A DNA stretch of 64,000 bases, taken from assembly GCF_001613125.1 (NCBI RefSeq), contig NZ_BDBT01000011.1, positions 124,001 through 188,000 of the forward strand, in the 5' to 3' direction. The notes beneath the pieces are model-generated. The model made no database searches and was not told where the DNA came from. It saw only the letters and a program-made list of their open reading frames with translations. This DNA comes from Nocardia shimofusensis NBRC 100134. GTDB taxonomy: Bacteria; Actinomycetota; Actinomycetes; Mycobacteriales; Mycobacteriaceae. This document shows, piece by piece, positions 61,036 to 64,000 of the stretch (positions within the stretch are counted from its first letter, which is position 1; each line of letters begins with the position of its first letter). Made by a program: the position numbers and the translations under genes.

Positions 61036-61946
61036 CAGCTGGCTCCGTCGCTACTCGAGAACACCGGCACCGCTTCGGCGTGGTCGGGACAGTTCATCCA
61101 TGGCTGGTCGACGCCCTGCGAGGCACTGAAAACCATCTCGGTGGACCCACTGCCTGGTGGGGTGATCGCGGCCTCGACCGCAGAGCTGATGGAAGACCCG
61201 GCAGAGACGAATTGAGCGTGTATGTTGCTCAGTTCAGTGTGGATGGCGGCGCGTAAGTCCCTGGTGGGCGGGATCGCGGCGGCAGCGTCGACCGGGATGC
61301 CGGCGTCAGAGGCCAGGGCGGTGGCTTGACCGGCGTAGGCGCGGGTGTCGGTGGCGGCGGCGGCGTGCCAGCGGTGGATGATCTGTTCGGCGGGGACGGC
61401 GTCGAGTTTCGCGGCGGCGTAGCGTGCCCAGTCCGACACATCGCCCCACAACTCGACCGACAGGTCGGTGGTGAGGCCGAGGAGGTTGGCGACCCCTGCG
61501 GTGCGCATCCGTACCGCTTCGAGGCCGGTGCGCAAGCCTGCCGACGCGGTGTCGCCGGTGGGGTGTTCGAGTCGGTGATAGGCGGCGTCGAGCGCTTCCC
61601 ATTCCTGGATGCGGGCGACATCGGTGGTGAGGTCGGTCAGGATTTGGTCCCAATCAGTTGCGCCGGGGTTCGGCAGTGGCGACTTCGGGGTCCAGGTGGT
61701 GCCGCGTTCGCCGAGGGTTTGCACGTGGTCGATCCATGCTTGTGGGACTCCGCCGGCGGTCGCGGCGGTGGCCAGATCCGCGCGGGCGATGGCGTGGTGG
61801 TGGTAGGTGACCAGCCAGGCGTGTGGTGCGGGTTCGGCATAATCTGTTGTTTCGCTGAGCATTTCGGTGATGGCTACGGTGTGGTTGTGCAGGGCCTTCA
61901 GGACGCGGGCTTGGGCATCTGTCGGGTTAATTCTCGGTTCGGTCAT
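61032..61946 (-). CDS. hypothetical protein of the transfer region
   Basis: A 304-residue helical protein (ARVLKALHNHTVAITEMLSE, AWLVTYHHHAIARADLATAA, TDLSVELWGDVSDWARYAAA) with no recognised domain. ATG 61946 overlaps the DUF4913 gene stop by 4 bases; the open frame further upstream belongs to a shadow. It is operon-coupled on both sides, which supports a role in the conjugation apparatus. Confidence 0.65.
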   Translation of the reverse strand: MTEPRINPTDAQARVLKALHNHTVAITEMLSETTDYAEPAPHAWLVTYHHHAIARADLATAATAGGVPQAWIDHVQTLGERGTTWTPKSPLPNPGATDWDQILTDLTTDVARIQEWEALDAAYHRLEHPTGDTASAGLRTGLEAVRMRTAGVANLLGLTTDLSVELWGDVSDWARYAAAKLDAVPAEQIIHRWHAAAATDTRAYAGQATALASDAGIPVDAAAAIPPTRDLRAAIHTELSNIHAQFVSAGSSISSAVEAAITPPGSGSTEMVFSASQGVDQPWMNCPDHAEAVPVFSSSDGASW

Positions 61947-62866
61947 CGTGTTCGTCCCTGGTCCGTGTCGGCGAATGCGCGGAAGTCGGGGCCGAAGCCG
62001 GCGCGTTCGATCGGGGTTCGGGCGCCGGGGGCGCCGAACCAGTTGCGGGGGATGCGGGCGCTCGTCAGACCGGGCAGGTGCAGGTGGTCGGTCGGTGAGC
62101 AGCGGTGCAGGGGTCCGTGGGCGGCGTCGAGTACCACGCGCATGGTCGGGTCGATCTGGCGGACGAAGAAGTTCGACATCGCGGTGCGGTCCTTGGAGAT
62201 CACCGCGGCTTCGAAGGCGGCGTGCAGCAGGGCGAAGCGGACAGCTACGCCGTGGTGGTCGAACCAGCGTGAGCACCAGGTGTAGGTGCCCTCCCGCTGC
62301 TGGGCGGCGATCCTGGCTGCGGTCACCGGAAGTAGCCACTGCTGCACCCACAGTGCGTAATGGCTAAATCTCGGTGGCGGCGGTCTCTTTACGGTGCCGC
62401 CGTCCTCGGACGTGTCGACGGGGCCGGTGTCCTCGGCGGGTTCGCTGTCCTCCCCGCTTGTGCCGGTTCGGCTGAACCATTCGTCGGAGACCGGTTCGAA
62501 GGGCAGTGATGGGGTGGGCACATGTTCGGTTGGGGTGCAGCGGTGCAGGGGTCCTTTCGCCGCGTCGAGGATGGTGCGCAGGTGGGCATCGATGTGGCCG
62601 GTGACGAAGCTGCTGGCGGCGCTGCCTCGGGAGGCTTCGAAGGCGGAATGCAGGTGGGCGATGCGTACCGCGACCGGTCGATGGGCCCACCAGTGCGCGC
62701 ACCAGGTGTAGGTGCCGTCGCGTTGGCCGTGTGAGAGACGGACGCTGATCAGCGGCAGCAGCCACTTTTCGGCGAAGGCCGAGAAGTGCGGGTAGGCGGG
62801 TTTCGGTGGCTGCTTGCTGTTTCGTGTGCCGCCGGTGCTCACGGCGGGCGGGATTGCGCCGGTCAC
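61943..62866 (-). CDS. protein with two tandem DUF4913 domains
   Basis: A 307-residue protein with two copies of the DUF4913 pattern. The first reads FAEKWLLPLISVRLSHGQRD, TYTWCAHWWAHRPVAVRIAH, AAKGPLHRC; the second WVQQWLLPVTAARIAAQQRE, TYTWCSRWFDHHGVAVRFAL, AAHGPLHRC. DUF4913 proteins accompany TraG-type coupling proteins on actinobacterial plasmids, but their function is unknown. The start is GTG 62866 overlapping the coupling-protein stop; the frame upstream to 62992 is a shadow. Internal duplication is unusual, as most members have one domain. Confidence 0.8.
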   Translation of the reverse strand: MTGAIPPAVSTGGTRNSKQPPKPAYPHFSAFAEKWLLPLISVRLSHGQRDGTYTWCAHWWAHRPVAVRIAHLHSAFEASRGSAASSFVTGHIDAHLRTILDAAKGPLHRCTPTEHVPTPSLPFEPVSDEWFSRTGTSGEDSEPAEDTGPVDTSEDGGTVKRPPPPRFSHYALWVQQWLLPVTAARIAAQQREGTYTWCSRWFDHHGVAVRFALLHAAFEAAVISKDRTAMSNFFVRQIDPTMRVVLDAAHGPLHRCSPTDHLHLPGLTSARIPRNWFGAPGARTPIERAGFGPDFRAFADTDQGRTR

Positions 62867-64000
62867 TGGGCACTGTCCTCGGTCGCTGGCTCGCCATCGC
62901 CGGGGATCACGGTGAGCACGGTCTGTGCGTTGCCGGTGGTGAATCGTTGCAGGGATCGGCGGATGATCGGCGCGTATTCGGTGTCCTGCCACCAGGTTTT
63001 CGCGACGACGACGGGGCCGTGTCCGGGCAGGCGCACCAGCGCGCGGTCTTTGGGTAGTGCGGCGAGTTGGGCGATGTCGAGGATGGGTTCGGCTCGCCAG
63101 GAAAGGGTTCGGTTGGTGCCGCCCGTGCCGCGGCTGCGGGAGCGGTCGGCTACATCGTGCTGGCCGGCCATGTGTGACCAGTGCTGGAGGTAGTCCACTG
63201 CGGCGATGCCGCCGCCGTAGACTTCGATCGACTGGGCGCGCATGGTCTTCAAACCGTTTGCGCCCCAGAGGTCTTCGCCCTGTTCGAGGACTTGCAGGAT
63301 GGTGATGAGGATGATGCCGCAGCCGCCGGCGTAGGTGTAGTAGCTGGGGAGTTCGGCGATGCGGGCGCAGTTGGCGGCCTCGTCGAGGACAGCGAGCAGG
63401 GGCACTGCGAGTCGTCCGTCGGGGCGTGCTCTGGCTGTGGTCAGGGCTGCTTCGATGATCTGGCCGACCAGCGCTGAGGTGAGTGGTGTCGCGCTGTCGG
63501 GGCCGGCCATGCTCAGCGCGTAGACGGTGTCGGTGGAGGTGACGTATTCCAGGGGTTTGAATTCGGGCAGGTCGTGGGTGGGCGGGAGTTCGGTTTCCTC
63601 GATCACGACGGTCGCCTCGCCGCTGTGTTTGTCTGTTTGTTCGCGAACCCGCAGGCGGGTGCGTGCCGGTGGTGTGATCATGCGCGCGTAGTCGGCGTCG
63701 GCGAGCACGTTGAGATACCTGCGGGCCATGTCGTACAAGCCGTCGCGTTGGCGGGCGTAGAGGGCCTGGGACTCGCGGATCCTGTCCGCGGGTCGATGCT
63801 GCCCGTGGTTGTCCAGGATCAGCGCGGGTGTCTGGTCCTGGTCACGGCCGAGCCATTCGGCCACATGCAGCAGGTCACCGCCGGACCGGGCGGCGGCCAG
63901 GATGTAGAGCGCCAGCAGTTCTTGGGCTCCGCCGTCGAAATACGAGTCGACCTTCGCGTTCGCCGCTTGCGCCGCCGACCCCGATGCCGCCGAGACAAAG
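62863..64000 (-). CDS. VirD4/TraG-type coupling protein, cut by right window edge
   Basis: The C-terminal ~378 residues of a conjugative coupling ATPase, which brings the relaxase-DNA complex to the secretion channel. Visible are the Walker-B-like strand VPLLAVLDEAANCARI, the sensor-like GGCGIILITILQVLEQGE, KTMRAQSIEVYGGGIA and ALVRLPGHGPVVVAKTWW. The frame is open to the edge; an internal ATG near 63864 is not the true start. The Walker A and membrane segments lie beyond 64000. Its 3' end overlaps the DUF4913 gene (GTGA). Confidence 0.9.
   Translation of the reverse strand, partial: FVSAASGSAAQAANAKVDSYFDGGAQELLALYILAAARSGGDLLHVAEWLGRDQDQTPALILDNHGQHRPADRIRESQALYARQRDGLYDMARRYLNVLADADYARMITPPARTRLRVREQTDKHSGEATVVIEETELPPTHDLPEFKPLEYVTSTDTVYALSMAGPDSATPLTSALVGQIIEAALTTARARPDGRLAVPLLAVLDEAANCARIAELPSYYTYAGGCGIILITILQVLEQGEDLWGANGLKTMRAQSIEVYGGGIAAVDYLQHWSHMAGQHDVADRSRSRGTGGTNRTLSWRAEPILDIAQLAALPKDRALVRLPGHGPVVVAKTWWQDTEYAPIIRRSLQRFTTGNAQTVLTVIPGDGEPATEDSAQ

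Noticed and set aside
1..64000. CRISPR array, rRNA, tRNA or replication origin
   Set aside because: No regularly spaced repeats, rRNA signatures, cloverleaf genes, Rep protein or iterons were recognised by eye.

Overview
The window is high-GC actinobacterial DNA, most like a conjugative plasmid or integrated conjugative element of a Nocardia/Rhodococcus-type host. This rests on GC-rich codon use, GTG/TTG starts, DUF4192, DUF4913, a MobF relaxase, a paired CYP154/CYP157-like P450 operon and DUF5753 regulators. No rRNA, tRNA, replication initiator or CRISPR array was seen, so species and replicon type are not proven.

Layout. 1-2.5 kb: an Eco57I-type adenine methyltransferase cut by the left edge, next to an IS3-family insertion with inverted repeats and a 3-bp GAC duplication. 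2.7-4.2 kb: small conserved genes. 4.4-15.2 kb: a plus-strand run of element genes. It opens with two tandem paralogous cassettes, each a zinc-ribbon glutamine-synthetase-like amidoligase overlapping a class II glutamine amidotransferase. Several unknown small genes, DUF4192, DprA, a ParB-domain protein and ssb follow. Most gene gaps here hold a perfect or near-perfect hairpin.

15.15-22.17 kb: a Tn554-family transposon (tnpA, tnpB, tnpC-like genes) sits inside ssb. The two halves of ssb flank it and join in frame when it is removed. It carries an intact ssb of its own and a tetR-MFS efflux pair. 22.9-32.9 kb: a free-standing paralogue of the relaxase C-terminal module, a frameshifted small gene, the 2010-residue MobF relaxase/helicase, and accessory genes.

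33-47.6 kb: a minus-strand operon that looks like specialised metabolism. It encodes three radical-SAM-type proteins (one with unusual cysteine spacing), two paralogous methyltransferases, a phosphoketolase-like enzyme, an enolase-superfamily enzyme, a HAD hydrolase and a lone GGDEF-domain protein. Its 3' end is decaying (HAD, acyltransferase-SGNH and P-loop kinase pseudogenes) and a broken methyltransferase lies upstream. 47.7-60 kb: cargo with GntR/aldo-keto reductase, a two-P450 operon with a divergent regulator, an epimerase, an M20 peptidase, a DUF5753 regulator and a metallo-beta-lactamase-fold hydrolase. 60-64 kb: conjugation genes again, ending in a VirD4/TraG coupling protein cut by the right edge.

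How it fits together. The relaxase and coupling protein would process and export a single DNA strand. SSB, DprA and the ParB-like protein are typical of functions that protect or establish incoming DNA. The amidoligase/amidotransferase cassettes lie in the same run, which suggests a role in establishment or host modification, but this is inference. The metabolic operon and P450 block are probably cargo.
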